Assembly: GCF_000421705.1 (NCBI RefSeq)
Contig: NZ_ATXN01000003.1
Coordinates: forward strand, 191,001-255,000
From: Brevundimonas naejangsanensis DSM 23858
GTDB taxonomy: Bacteria > Pseudomonadota > Alphaproteobacteria > Caulobacterales > Caulobacteraceae
Direction: 5' to 3'
Length of the DNA: 64,000 nt
Of this stretch, positions 50,613 to 59,551 are shown piece by piece. The notes under the pieces were generated by a model. The model did not search any database, was not told the origin of the DNA, and worked only from the letters and a program-made list of their open reading frames with translations. Position numbers and translations under genes: made by a program. Position 1 is the stretch's first letter; each line of letters starts with the position of its first letter.

Positions 50613-53600
50613 TCAGTGGAAATCCCGCGATCCCGGCAGGATGCGCACGTCGCGCGGATGCCGGTGCGGCGGCTGACGCGGCGGTTGAGAGTGAGCGACG
50701 ATATCGGCGCGGGCCAACTGAATGTCGGTTTCGTGGTCTTCTGACAGGCGGGAGAGCTCGGCGCTGCGGTCGATGACGCGGCGGGCGACGACATGGACGA
50801 CGCCCTCGGGGCTTTTCTCGACCACGCCTTCGACCTGCATCAGGCGGGCACCCATGACCTCGCGTCGGTACTGGTCGAGCATCCGCGCCCACAGGACCAC
50901 GTTGGTGATGCCGGTCTCGTCCTCCAGGGTCACGAAGACGGCGTTGCCCTTGCCCGGTCGCTGGCGCACCAGGACCACGCCGGCGATCTGCACCAGGTAG
51001 CCGCCGCGCTTCGCCTCGGTTTCGGCGCAGGTCAGGACGCGGTCGGCGGCGAAGATGGGGCGCAGGATGGCCATGGGGTGGGCCTTCAGCGACAGGCGCG
51101 CGGTCTGGTAGTCGGCGGCGACGTGTTCGCCCAGCGACATTCGGGGCAGATGGGCGTCGGGCTCGGCACCCAGTTCGCGGGCGTCGCGTTCACGCGCCTC
51201 GGCGGCGGCGAACAGGGGCAGGGGATCGTCGTCGGGCAGGCGGCGCACCGCCCACAGGGCCTCACGACGATCCTGTCCCAAGGAGCGGAAGGCGTCGGCG
51301 TCGGCCAGCTTGCGCATGGCGGCGGCGGGCAGTCCGGCGCGACGAGCCAGGGTTTCGATATCGGCGAAGGGCGCCTCGGCACGCGCCGTGGACAGAGCGT
51401 TCGCCCAATCCTCCCTGAAGCCGTCGATCTGGCGCAGGCCCAGACGCAGCGCGGGCGTCTTCACAGGCCCCTCCAGACTGTTGTCCCAGTCGCTGTGCGA
51501 GACGTCGATGGGGCGCACCTCGACCCCCCCGACCTCCTGCGCCTCGCGTACGATCTGGGCGGGCGCATAGAAGCCCATCGGCTGGCTGTTCAGCAGGGCG
51601 CAGGCGAAGGCCGCCGGGTGGCGGTGCTTGATCCAGGACGAGACATAGACCAGCCGGGCGAAGCTTGCGGCGTGGCTTTCGGGAAAACCGTAGGAACCGA
51701 AACCCTTGATCTGCTCGAAGCAGCGCTGGGCGAAGGCCGGGTCATAGCCGCGTTCGACCATCCGCCCGACCATCCGGGTTTCATAGGTGTGAAGGCTGCC
51801 GTCGCCGCGGAAGGTGCCCATGGCCTTGCGCAGGCCATTGGCCTCGCCGTCGCTGAACTCGGCGGCGACGATGGCCAGCTTCATCGCCTGTTCCTGGAAC
51901 AGGGGCACGCCGAGGGTCTTGCGCAGCACCTGTTCCAGTTCGTCGGGCGGGCCGTGATCTGGGGAGGGTGAGGAATAGACGACCTTCTCCACACCGTTGC
52001 GGCGACGCAGATAGGGGTGAACCATGTCGCCCTGGATCGGGCCGGGGCGGACGATGGCGACCTGGATGACCAGGTCGTACAGGCAACGGGGCCGGAGCCG
52101 CGGCAGCATGTTGATCTGGGCCCGGCTCTCGACCTGGAAGACGCCGATGGACTGGCCTCGACACAGCATGTCGTAAACGGCCGGGTCCTCGCGCGGGAGG
52201 GTGTGCAGTTCCCAGTCCTCGTTTTCGTGGGTGCGGATCAGGTCGAACGCCTTGCGGATGCAGGTCAGCATCCCCAGCGCCAGAACATCGACCTTCATCA
52301 GGCGCAGAGCGTCGATGTCGTCCTTGTCCCATTCGATGAAGGTGCGGTCGGGCATGGCGGCGTTGCCGATGGGGACCATCTCGTCTAGCCGGTCCTGGGT
52401 CAGGACAAAGCCCCCGACATGCTGGCTGAGGTGGCGGGGGAAGTTCAGCAGACGAGACGCCATCTCGACCGCGCGGGCGATCATGGGATTGGCGGCGTCC
52501 AGTCCCGCCTGAACGACGTGGCGATCGCCGATCTCGGTCCCCCAACTGCCCCAGTGGCTGGAGGCAAGACGAGCGGTGACGTCTTCGGTCAGACCCAGGG
52601 CCTTGCCCACCTCCCGGATGGCGCTGCGGGGACGGAAATGGATGACGGTGGCGGCGATGCCGGCGCGATGGCGGCCATAGCGTTCGTAGATATGCTGGAT
52701 GATTTCTTCGCGCCGCTCGTGCTCGAAATCCACGTCGATGTCGGGCGGTTCGTTCCGGTCCTCGGACAGGAAGCGTTCGAACAGCAGGTCGGACTCCATC
52801 GGGTCCACCGAGGTGATGCCCAGGACATAGCAGACCGCCGAGTTCGCGGCCGAGCCGCGCCCCTGACACAGGATGCGCTTGTTGCGCGCCACGCGGACGA
52901 TGTCGAAGATGGTGAGGAAATAGGGGGCGATATCCTTGCGGGCGATAAAGGCCAGTTCCTTGTCCAGCAAGGCCTGCACCTTGTCGGGAACGCCGTCGGG
53001 GTAACGCATGGCGGCGTGACGCCCTGTAAGTTCTTCCAGCCAGGCCTGCGGCGTCCAATCGGGCGGGACGGGCTCTTCCGGGTATTGATAGCTGAGTTCG
53101 GACAGGTCGAAGGTCGCGCGCGACAGGAAGGCGGCCGTCTCGCTTATAGCTTCGGGCGCGTCCCGGAACAGATGGGCCATTTCGTCCACGGGCTTCAGCC
53201 AGCGTTCGGCGTTGGCTTCCAACCGACGGCCGGCGGTTTCGATGGTCGCGCCTTCGCGGATGCAGGTCAGGACGTCCTGCAGGTCACGGTCCTCGGGGCC
53301 GGCGTAGAGGACGTCGTTGAGCGCCAGCAGGGGAACGTCCGCTCGCTCCGCCATGGCCTTGAGCCGGGCCAGCCGGCGCCGGTCGTCGCCGCGCCTGTGC
53401 AGGGCGGCGCCCAGCCAGACTGCGCCCGGCGCCGCTTCTTTCATGCGGGCCAGAATCGCTTCCAGCCCGGTCAGCCGGTCCGGCGGGACAAGTATCAGCA
53501 GCAGGCCTTCGGGATCGGCCAGCAGGTCGCGCAGGCCGATCTCGCACTCGCCCTTCTTCGCCCGGCGGTTGCCCAGGGTCAGCAGGCGCGTCAGTCGGCC

Positions 53601-54002
53601 CCAACCCGCCCGCGTCTCCGGATAGGCGATGACGTCGGGCGTTCCGTCGTTGAAGACCAGTTGCGCCCCGGTCAGCAGGCGAAAGTCCGCCGCACGACGC
53701 TTCACCTCTTCGGAGAGGACCGGGTCGTTCAGCGGGTTCTCGATGAAGGCGATCTCGCCGGGACTGCCGCCGTCGCGCACCCTGTCCGGCGGGGCCAGAC
53801 CCTCGATGCGAATCTCTTTCAGCGCGCTCCAGGCGCGCACCACGCCCGCCACGGTGTTGCGGTCGGCCAGCCCCAGCCCGGCGTGGCCGCGCAGGATCGC
53901 CGTCAGCACCAGGTCCTTGGGGTGCGAGGCGCCGCGCAGGAAGGAGAAGTTGCTGGCCGTCGCCAGTTCGGCGTAGGCGCCGCACGGGTCGAGCCTGCTC
54001 AT
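50613..54002 (-). CDS. dnaE2: Error-prone DNA polymerase DnaE2 (ImuC)
   Basis: A 1129-residue C-family polymerase. The start at 54002 is chosen because the protein then begins at the PHP domain (AYAELATASNFSFLRGASHPKDLV) and the ATG overlaps the imuB stop (ATGA). Seen: the polymerase core with GRGSAANSAVCYVLGIT and the acidic LSEDRNEPPDIDVDFEHERREEII catalytic motif, plus a C-terminal OB region (QIAGVVLVRQRPGKGNAVFVTLEDETG). DnaE2 is the catalytic subunit of the SOS mutasome with ImuA and ImuB, doing mutagenic translesion synthesis. Last gene of the SOS-controlled operon. Confidence 0.95.
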   Translation of the reverse strand: MSRLDPCGAYAELATASNFSFLRGASHPKDLVLTAILRGHAGLGLADRNTVAGVVRAWSALKEIRIEGLAPPDRVRDGGSPGEIAFIENPLNDPVLSEEVKRRAADFRLLTGAQLVFNDGTPDVIAYPETRAGWGRLTRLLTLGNRRAKKGECEIGLRDLLADPEGLLLILVPPDRLTGLEAILARMKEAAPGAVWLGAALHRRGDDRRRLARLKAMAERADVPLLALNDVLYAGPEDRDLQDVLTCIREGATIETAGRRLEANAERWLKPVDEMAHLFRDAPEAISETAAFLSRATFDLSELSYQYPEEPVPPDWTPQAWLEELTGRHAAMRYPDGVPDKVQALLDKELAFIARKDIAPYFLTIFDIVRVARNKRILCQGRGSAANSAVCYVLGITSVDPMESDLLFERFLSEDRNEPPDIDVDFEHERREEIIQHIYERYGRHRAGIAATVIHFRPRSAIREVGKALGLTEDVTARLASSHWGSWGTEIGDRHVVQAGLDAANPMIARAVEMASRLLNFPRHLSQHVGGFVLTQDRLDEMVPIGNAAMPDRTFIEWDKDDIDALRLMKVDVLALGMLTCIRKAFDLIRTHENEDWELHTLPREDPAVYDMLCRGQSIGVFQVESRAQINMLPRLRPRCLYDLVIQVAIVRPGPIQGDMVHPYLRRRNGVEKVVYSSPSPDHGPPDELEQVLRKTLGVPLFQEQAMKLAIVAAEFSDGEANGLRKAMGTFRGDGSLHTYETRMVGRMVERGYDPAFAQRCFEQIKGFGSYGFPESHAASFARLVYVSSWIKHRHPAAFACALLNSQPMGFYAPAQIVREAQEVGGVEVRPIDVSHSDWDNSLEGPVKTPALRLGLRQIDGFREDWANALSTARAEAPFADIETLARRAGLPAAAMRKLADADAFRSLGQDRREALWAVRRLPDDDPLPLFAAAEARERDARELGAEPDAHLPRMSLGEHVAADYQTARLSLKAHPMAILRPIFAADRVLTCAETEAKRGGYLVQIAGVVLVRQRPGKGNAVFVTLEDETGITNVVLWARMLDQYRREVMGARLMQVEGVVEKSPEGVVHVVARRVIDRSAELSRLSEDHETDIQLARADIVAHSQPPRQPPHRHPRDVRILPGSRDFH

Positions 54003-55558
54003 GCGAACAGGCCGTGGATGAACCAGCGCGGCTCGGGCGTCTCGCCATAGAGGCCCTGGCGGAACAGCCAGAAGCGACGGCCGTCTCGGTCTTCGACCCG
54101 GTAATAGTCGCGGGTGCGCTGGCCCGGCGCGCGCCACCATTCGCCGCTGATCCGCTCGGGCCCTTCGGCGCGCGTCACCTCGTGCAGGACGCGGCGCCAG
54201 CGGAACTTCAGCGGATAGCCGTCGGGGACCTCGGCCAGGGTTTCGACCGGCTGGGGCGGGTCGAACATCTGCAGCGGCCGCAAGGGCGGATCGTCGGGAT
54301 CAAGGTCGGGCCAGGTCTCGTCGCCATGACGGGCGGCGGCCGGGACCAGTCGCGCCGCGCGTTCGGGAATGTGCGAGGCGAAGGGTTCGAAGCGCAGCAC
54401 GGCCTCCGGTCCTAGACGCGCGGTCAGCCGATCGATCAGGCGGCTGAAGGCCTCCTCGCCAGGCGTCTCGCGTTCCAGGCCTTGCTGGGTCGGCGCCAGG
54501 ACCTGGGTCCAGGGCACGGACATTCGCATCTGGTCGAAGCCGAAGCCGGGGTCCAGCGGGGCGGCCAGGACCGCCATCCGCTCGCGGAACAGCCGCAGGG
54601 TCGCGGGGGCGTCGCGGGTCGGGCGGCCGGTGCGAACGACGACGCGGCGCGTCTCGCCGTCCACGCGATAGAAGGCGGCCTTGAAGACGCGGCCGCCCAG
54701 ACCGGTCTGATCCAGCCGGTCCATGGTCTCGACCAGCAGGTCGGACAGAACCCGCTCCACGTCCTCGGGCGCGGAGATCGGCTCGAAGAAGACGCGGTCG
54801 ACGATCACGGGCGCGGCCGGACGATGCGGGGTGATGCGCATGTCCTCGTCGCCCAGAACCCGCGCCAGTCGGGTCGGGAAGTCAGCGCCGAAGCGGGCGG
54901 CCAAGGGTGCGCGAGGCCGGTCGTCCAGATCGCCCAGCCGCTTCAGGCCCAGGCAACGCAGGGCCTCGTCCTCCTTGTCCGAAAGCTCCAGGGCGGCGAC
55001 CGGCAGGCGACGTGCGGCGGCGCGGTCCTGGCCGGGCTCGAACCGGCCGCCGGGGCCGAAGCGGGCCAGGGCGCGAGCGACCTGGGGCGTGCCGGCCAGG
55101 GCGCACCGGATTTTGAGTCCGGCGCGTTCGGCCCGCGCCTGGACCGTCCGCATCAGGCCGGTCTCTCCGCCGAACAGGTGGGCGCAGCCGGTCACGTCCA
55201 GCATCAGGCCGTGCGGCGGGTCCTGCGCGATCATGGGGGTGAAGCGGCCGAAATCCTCCAGCACGCGCCCCAGCAGGGCGTCGTCGAGGTCCGGTCGATG
55301 GGCGACGACGCGCAGGGCGGGGGTCCGCGCCCGTGCGTCGGCCAGGGCCAGGCCAGGGGTCAGTCCCGCCTGGGCCGCCGCCGGATCGACGGCCGCCAAC
55401 CGCAGCGCGCCCTTGATCTTTTCGGCCAGGACGACCGGCGGCGCATCCTCAGGCGGCGCGCCGTCCCGCTGTTCCCGACGCCGCAGTCGGTCGCTGGGCA
55501 GCCAGGGGAACCAGACCGCCAGATAGCGGCGCGGGCGGACGGAAGGTTCGTTGTTCAC
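53999..55558 (-). CDS. imuB: ImuB, Y-family polymerase-like mutasome adaptor
   Basis: A 519-residue DinB-like protein. Where active Y-family polymerases have a D-x-D motif, this one reads RRYLAVWFPWLPSDRLRRRE, and the acidic pair before the palm is also replaced (MLDVTGCAHLFGGE), as in other ImuB proteins, which are catalytically dead adaptors linking DnaE2 and ImuA to the beta clamp. The N-terminus is family-typical, so the 110-bp overlap with imuA is real. It overlaps dnaE2 by four bases. Confidence 0.93.
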   Translation of the reverse strand: MNNEPSVRPRRYLAVWFPWLPSDRLRRREQRDGAPPEDAPPVVLAEKIKGALRLAAVDPAAAQAGLTPGLALADARARTPALRVVAHRPDLDDALLGRVLEDFGRFTPMIAQDPPHGLMLDVTGCAHLFGGETGLMRTVQARAERAGLKIRCALAGTPQVARALARFGPGGRFEPGQDRAAARRLPVAALELSDKEDEALRCLGLKRLGDLDDRPRAPLAARFGADFPTRLARVLGDEDMRITPHRPAAPVIVDRVFFEPISAPEDVERVLSDLLVETMDRLDQTGLGGRVFKAAFYRVDGETRRVVVRTGRPTRDAPATLRLFRERMAVLAAPLDPGFGFDQMRMSVPWTQVLAPTQQGLERETPGEEAFSRLIDRLTARLGPEAVLRFEPFASHIPERAARLVPAAARHGDETWPDLDPDDPPLRPLQMFDPPQPVETLAEVPDGYPLKFRWRRVLHEVTRAEGPERISGEWWRAPGQRTRDYYRVEDRDGRRFWLFRQGLYGETPEPRWFIHGLFA

Positions 55559-56237
55559 GATCCCACTCCATGATCCAGGTTCCGGTCGCCCCGCCGCCGC
55601 GCCGCCGCAGCAGGGTCGCAGAAAAAGACGGCCGCCCCGGCGCTCCGCCTTCCAGAGGCTCCGAAGCGCAGGACGCCACCGACCAGCGGGTCTCGGCCGC
55701 GCTGGGACAGGGCAGGGCGCCCGCCCGCGCCAGGAACAGGGGCGCGCCCCCCGTCTCTGCCGCCAGCGTCAGTCGGCGACTGGCTGTCAGGCTGAAGGCC
55801 TTGGCCTCGCCCCAGGCGCTCAGCAGCACCGCGCCCACAGCGGGACTGCGCAGGGCTTCTTCACCCACGGCCAACAGGGTCTGCACGTCGCGCGTGCGCA
55901 CTAGCAACAGGTCGCGCGGAGATAACCCCATCTCATGCAGGCCCGGACCGTGCGGCCGTCCCGCCTCCTGGGCCATCATCTCATGCAGGCCCCAGACGAT
56001 GGGCCGTCCCCCCGCCGCCCGCAGCGCCAAGCCCAGCCCAAAGGCGTTGACGGCCACCGCGTCGGCGGGCGCAGCAGCATAAAGATCATGCAGAACGCCC
56101 GTCGCCAGCGGCGCGAAGGCGTCGTCGCTTCCCGCGCGCACGCCCGCGCCGGCCCGACGACCGCCGGCCCGATCCAGGGCCTCCAGGCGAGTCTTCAGCG
56201 CCGCCAGAGCCTCAGGCTGAGAATGAATGTTCTGCAT
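55449..56237 (-). CDS. imuA: ImuA, RecA/SulA-like mutasome protein
   Basis: A 262-residue RecA-like protein without a canonical Walker A motif, as usual for ImuA. The core GVLHDLYAAAPADAVAVNAFGLGLALRAAGGRPIVWGLHEMM, followed by RDLLLVRTRDVQTLLAVGEEALRSPAVGAVLLSAWGEAKAFSLTASRRL, matches the family's recombinase fold. The annotated ATG at 56237 lies inside the SOS box (56229-56243); if LexA binds there, transcription would start to its right, and translation could begin at this ATG with a very short leader. It heads the imuA-imuB-dnaE2 operon. Confidence 0.9.
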   Translation of the reverse strand: MQNIHSQPEALAALKTRLEALDRAGGRRAGAGVRAGSDDAFAPLATGVLHDLYAAAPADAVAVNAFGLGLALRAAGGRPIVWGLHEMMAQEAGRPHGPGLHEMGLSPRDLLLVRTRDVQTLLAVGEEALRSPAVGAVLLSAWGEAKAFSLTASRRLTLAAETGGAPLFLARAGALPCPSAAETRWSVASCASEPLEGGAPGRPSFSATLLRRRGGGATGTWIMEWDREQRTFRPPAPLSGGLVPLAAQRPTAASGTAGRRAA

Positions 56238-56243
56238 ATGTTC
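56229..56243 (-). promoter_or_regulatory. LexA (SOS) box for imuA-imuB-dnaE2
   Basis: GTTCTGCATATGTTC is a perfect GTTC-N7-GTTC, the alphaproteobacterial LexA consensus. It overlaps the imuA start codon at 56235-56237. Confidence 0.9.
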
Positions 56244-56355
56244 TTATATGCGCGCTAACCCCCTGGGGGAGTCAAGCGGGGCTTTCGGAAGGTCCGCCCT
56301 CCTGATGCTCGGTCGCATGATCACATCGATAGTTAGGGGAAAGCGTCTTTTGAAA

Positions 56356-56424
56356 CGTCTCTCCACCGTCGTCCGAAGACGATGTTTCCAGTGGAGTTTT
56401 TGTGCGCAGTTCAAAGCTTGTCGT
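56356..56424 (+). repeat. Direct repeat R2 flanking imuA-imuB-dnaE2
   Basis: The partner of R1 at 50526-50596. It contains the GTG start and first codons of the recombinase-like gene. Both copies hold GTTC-N7-GTCG (56410-56424 here), one base off an SOS box. Confidence 0.75.
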
Positions 56425-58162
56425 GCCTTCGCCAGTTGACGCGTCCGTTCCGAGAAAAAGAGGGCGTCCGCCGCTCCTGATCGTCACTCATCCAACTGCC
56501 TTGTGGGAGGTTCATGATGACCCCCGGGACTTCCACGCCGCGCTGGATCTCCAGATTCGCCGGCATGGTGAGAACTCACATCGCCTGCACCGGGCCATCG
56601 TGGTCGCCGGCGGGTTGACGGACCGCACGACCCTCGCGGCCTGGCGGCGTGGGCTGAAGGTCCCGCAGACGCCTGCCAGCCTGAAGGTCCTCGACATCAT
56701 TGAGCATCGCTATCAGTTGGAGACCGGCTATTTGCGGTCGCGCCTGCAAAGGCGTCGCGCGCTCTCCGGCCTAGTTCCGCCCGAGGTGCAGCACGCGGAA
56801 TCCCGTCGTCTCGCCTGGCACCTGCCGGATGACTTCGATGAGCGGTCGGCCCAAGAACGGGAGGAAATCCTGGCCTGGGTGCGCTCGACCATCCTGTCCG
56901 GCGGCACGGCTTATCATCGTTATCATTCAACGGTTTCGAAGCATCGGTTCGCGCTTCGCTTTGACGGAAGCGGGCCGCCCGAACTCGCCGCCCCAGCCCA
57001 ACTCCGGGCCGAGATGGACGCCCTCCTGCGGTTCAAGTCGGCGACGCTCACGAACATCGGCTATCAGCGCTCCGGTGTATGGGGCGCGGAGACAGCGGCG
57101 CAGCGCGAGGAGCATCTGGCCCTGCTGTTCGGCGCCCTGGCCGCCCTGCCTGACGACGAGGTGAGCGGGCTGGGCGTGCCCCGCGGGGACCTGACCTTCG
57201 GGCTGCTGGTCCTGCCATCGGTCTGGGACTGGTATGTGCAGTGGCGCGAGCGACGCCGGGGTTTCTACACCGGCTGGGAGAGCGAGATGCTCCTGCTGGG
57301 CGCCGCATTCTCGCGCAGCCAGACGGGGTGGCTCAGGCAGAGCCCGTGGCTGGCGGATCGGCTGAGACCCATTCCAGGCCTTGTCGGGCAGGATTCTCGA
57401 AGCGGCGAGCCCTGTCGGGAGTATCGCAAGATCACGGAGGAGATCCTGCGGCGCATGCCCGAAGAGAGGCGCTATCCCCGGGCCGCCGCCGAGGCGGTCC
57501 GATCCTTCCTTATGTTGAGGCTGGGTCTGCATCTCGGCGTCCGGCAGAAGAACCTGCGGCAACTCCAACTGCGTCCGCGGGGGAGTCCGCCGACGCCCGA
57601 GAGGGAATTGGAGGTCCGGCGGTGCGGCGAACTGCGCTGGAGCGAGAGGGAAGGCGGCTGGGAGGTCTTCATTCCCTGCGTGGCCTTCAAGAACTCCGGC
57701 TCGGCCTACTTTTCCAAACGCCCGTTCCGGCTTCTGTTGCCGGACCTCGGCGGATTGTATCGCTGGATCGACGCCTATGTGGGGCGCCATCGACCGGCCT
57801 TGCTGAACGGCTCGCGCGATCCAGGCACCTTCTTCGTCAAGACCGTGAAGACCTCGAGCCGCGACGCCGCCTACAACCAGCACACCTTTTACAGCGCCTG
57901 GCGTCAGGTGATCCAGCGGTACGGGATCTACAACCCCTACACGGGGAGGGGGGCGATCCCGGGCCTGCTTCCCCACGGGCCGCACAATGTGAGGGACGTC
58001 CTGGCGACCCATGTGCTGAAGCTGACCGGTTCCTACGAGCAGGCCAGCTACGCCATCCAGGACACGCCGGCCACGGTCGCCGACCACTACGGTCGCTTCC
58101 TCCCGCAGGACAAGGCGGCGCTGGCGGCCCAGGTCCTGAACCGGGTCTGGGAGGCGGCTTAG
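56402..58162 (+). CDS. Long tyrosine-recombinase-like protein
   Basis: A 586-residue protein with a GTG start inside R2. The C-terminal ~200 residues look like a tyrosine recombinase catalytic domain: an arginine motif in LRLGLHLGVRQKNLRQLQL (about residue 380), H528-N-V-R531 in LLPHGPHNVRDVLATHVLKLTG, and a tyrosine in TVADHYGRF (Y563) preceded by histidine. The N-terminal ~370 residues (RRHGENSHRLHRAIVVAGGLTDRTTLAAWRRGLKVP resembles an HTH) are unfamiliar. An ATG-started 73-codon gene follows immediately. It could be an integrase-like protein of a mobile unit that carries the SOS mutasome; the substrate site is unknown. Confidence 0.65.
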   Translation: MRSSKLVVPSPVDASVPRKRGRPPLLIVTHPTALWEVHDDPRDFHAALDLQIRRHGENSHRLHRAIVVAGGLTDRTTLAAWRRGLKVPQTPASLKVLDIIEHRYQLETGYLRSRLQRRRALSGLVPPEVQHAESRRLAWHLPDDFDERSAQEREEILAWVRSTILSGGTAYHRYHSTVSKHRFALRFDGSGPPELAAPAQLRAEMDALLRFKSATLTNIGYQRSGVWGAETAAQREEHLALLFGALAALPDDEVSGLGVPRGDLTFGLLVLPSVWDWYVQWRERRRGFYTGWESEMLLLGAAFSRSQTGWLRQSPWLADRLRPIPGLVGQDSRSGEPCREYRKITEEILRRMPEERRYPRAAAEAVRSFLMLRLGLHLGVRQKNLRQLQLRPRGSPPTPERELEVRRCGELRWSEREGGWEVFIPCVAFKNSGSAYFSKRPFRLLLPDLGGLYRWIDAYVGRHRPALLNGSRDPGTFFVKTVKTSSRDAAYNQHTFYSAWRQVIQRYGIYNPYTGRGAIPGLLPHGPHNVRDVLATHVLKLTGSYEQASYAIQDTPATVADHYGRFLPQDKAALAAQVLNRVWEAA

Positions 58163-58384
58163 ATGAGCGGAGGGAGCCGGACGCGAGCGACGTTTTCAAG
58201 GGCCAGCCTCAAAAGGGGAATACTCGCCGTGGAGGAGGCCGGCCACACGGTTCATGCGGTCGAGTTCCCACCCGGGGGCGGCTTCACCTTGATCCTTGCC
58301 GCCGGAACTGAACAGGCCGAGGTCAACGAATGGGATGTCGCCCTGGGGATCACGGACGCGCAAGGACGCCCCTTGCTCCGGTGA
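58163..58384 (+). CDS. Small protein directly after the recombinase-like gene
   Basis: Seventy-three residues: MSGGSRTRATFSRASLKRGI, then LAVEEAGHTVHAVEFPPGGGFTLILAAGTEQAEVNEWDVALG. The ATG starts immediately after the upstream TAG, so the two are translationally coupled. The second half is a beta-rich unit. No family recognised; the coupling suggests that it works with the recombinase-like protein. Confidence 0.55.
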   Translation: MSGGSRTRATFSRASLKRGILAVEEAGHTVHAVEFPPGGGFTLILAAGTEQAEVNEWDVALGITDAQGRPLLR

Positions 58385-58435
58385 GGATTGGGAGCTTCCC
58401 TATTTTCAGGCAGCTGACGTCGTCAGGCGAAATGA

Positions 58436-58450
58436 GTTCCTGTTTTGTTC
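58436..58450 (+). promoter_or_regulatory. LexA (SOS) box upstream of dinB
   Basis: GTTCCTGTTTTGTTC is a perfect GTTC-N7-GTTC 12 bases before the dinB ATG, indicating LexA control of dinB and probably the overlapping alkB. Confidence 0.88.
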
Positions 58451-58462
58451 TTTCGCTGCTAG

Positions 58463-59551
58463 ATGGCGCCTGTGATGGGAACGGAAGCACCTCGCAAGAT
58501 CATCCATGTGGACATGGACGCCTTCTTCGCCTCGGTGGAGCAGAGGGACGATCCCGCCTTGCGCGGTCGTCCCGTCGCCGTAGGCCACGCCGCTTCGCGC
58601 GGCGTGGTCGCCGCCGCCAGCTATGAGGCGCGCAAGTTCGGCGTGCGGTCGGCCATGCCGTCGAGCACGGCCTTGCGGAAGTGCCCGGAACTGATCTTCA
58701 CGCCGCCCCGGTTCGAGGTCTATCGCGCCGTCTCGGCGCAGATCCACGCCATCTTCGCCGACTATACGAACCTGATCGAACCCCTGTCTCTCGACGAAGC
58801 CTATCTCGACGTGACAGCCAATATCCGGGGGCTGCCGACGGCCTCGGCGACGGCGGAGGAGATACGCGTGCGCATCCTCGAGGCGACCGGTCTGACGGCG
58901 TCGGCCGGGATTTCCTACAACAAGTTCCTGGCCAAGCTGGCCTCGGACCAGCGCAAGCCGAACGGCCAGTTCGTGGTCCCCCCCGGGCGAGGGGAGGCCT
59001 TTGTCGAAGCCCTGCCTGTAAAGCGTTTCCATGGCGTCGGGCCGGTGACGGCGGAGAAGATGAACCGCCTGGGCATCGAGACCGGCGCGGACCTGAAGCG
59101 TCAGTCCCTGGCCTTCCTGCAGCATCACTTCGGCAAGTCCGGCGCCTGGTACCATGGCGTGGCGCGCGGAGAGGACCATCGCCCGGTCAATCCGGATCGC
59201 GAGCGCAAGTCGAGCGGATCGGAGACCACCTTCGCCAGCGACCTGGTCAATCCGGCGGCGATCGAGGCCGGGCTGGACGAGATGGCCGACGATGTCTGGG
59301 CCTGGTGCGAAAAGGCCGGATCGCTGGGCCGGACCGTGACGGTGAAGGTCAAGTGGGCCGACTTCCAGCAATCGACCCGCAGCCGCTCCTTCAATGAGCC
59401 GGTCGCCTCGAAGGCGCGCCTGCGCGAGATCGCCCGCCTGCTGGTGCGATCCCTCTATCAGCCGACCAGGGGCGTACGCCTCGTCGGCGTGACCCTGTCC
59501 AATCTGGAGAAGGCTTCGCCGAAGCCTGCGTCCGGCGAACTGGCGCTGTGA
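58463..59551 (+). CDS. dinB: DNA polymerase IV (DinB)
   Basis: A 362-residue Y-family translesion polymerase with all catalytic acids: IIHVDMDAFFASVEQRDDPALRGRPVAVG (Asp17 and neighbour) and PLSLDEAYLDVT (Asp-Glu near residue 112). The thumb/HhH segment (LPVKRFHGVGPVTAEKMNRLGIETGADL) and little-finger domain (SSGSETTFASDLVNP) follow in normal order. It lacks a long C-terminal tail; the beta-clamp motif is not obvious. An SOS box lies 12 bases upstream. It overlaps alkB by four bases. Confidence 0.95.
   Translation: MAPVMGTEAPRKIIHVDMDAFFASVEQRDDPALRGRPVAVGHAASRGVVAAASYEARKFGVRSAMPSSTALRKCPELIFTPPRFEVYRAVSAQIHAIFADYTNLIEPLSLDEAYLDVTANIRGLPTASATAEEIRVRILEATGLTASAGISYNKFLAKLASDQRKPNGQFVVPPGRGEAFVEALPVKRFHGVGPVTAEKMNRLGIETGADLKRQSLAFLQHHFGKSGAWYHGVARGEDHRPVNPDRERKSSGSETTFASDLVNPAAIEAGLDEMADDVWAWCEKAGSLGRTVTVKVKWADFQQSTRSRSFNEPVASKARLREIARLLVRSLYQPTRGVRLVGVTLSNLEKASPKPASGELAL

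Noticed and set aside
51781..53058. 425-codon minus-strand frame within dnaE2
   Set aside because: Out-of-frame shadow on the same strand, made of R/P/H-rich sequence; the DnaE2 frame explains the region.
52419..54050. 543-codon open frame on the plus strand inside dnaE2
   Set aside because: It lies antisense to the conserved DnaE2 coding sequence; its translation has no recognisable motif and is the usual GC-rich shadow.
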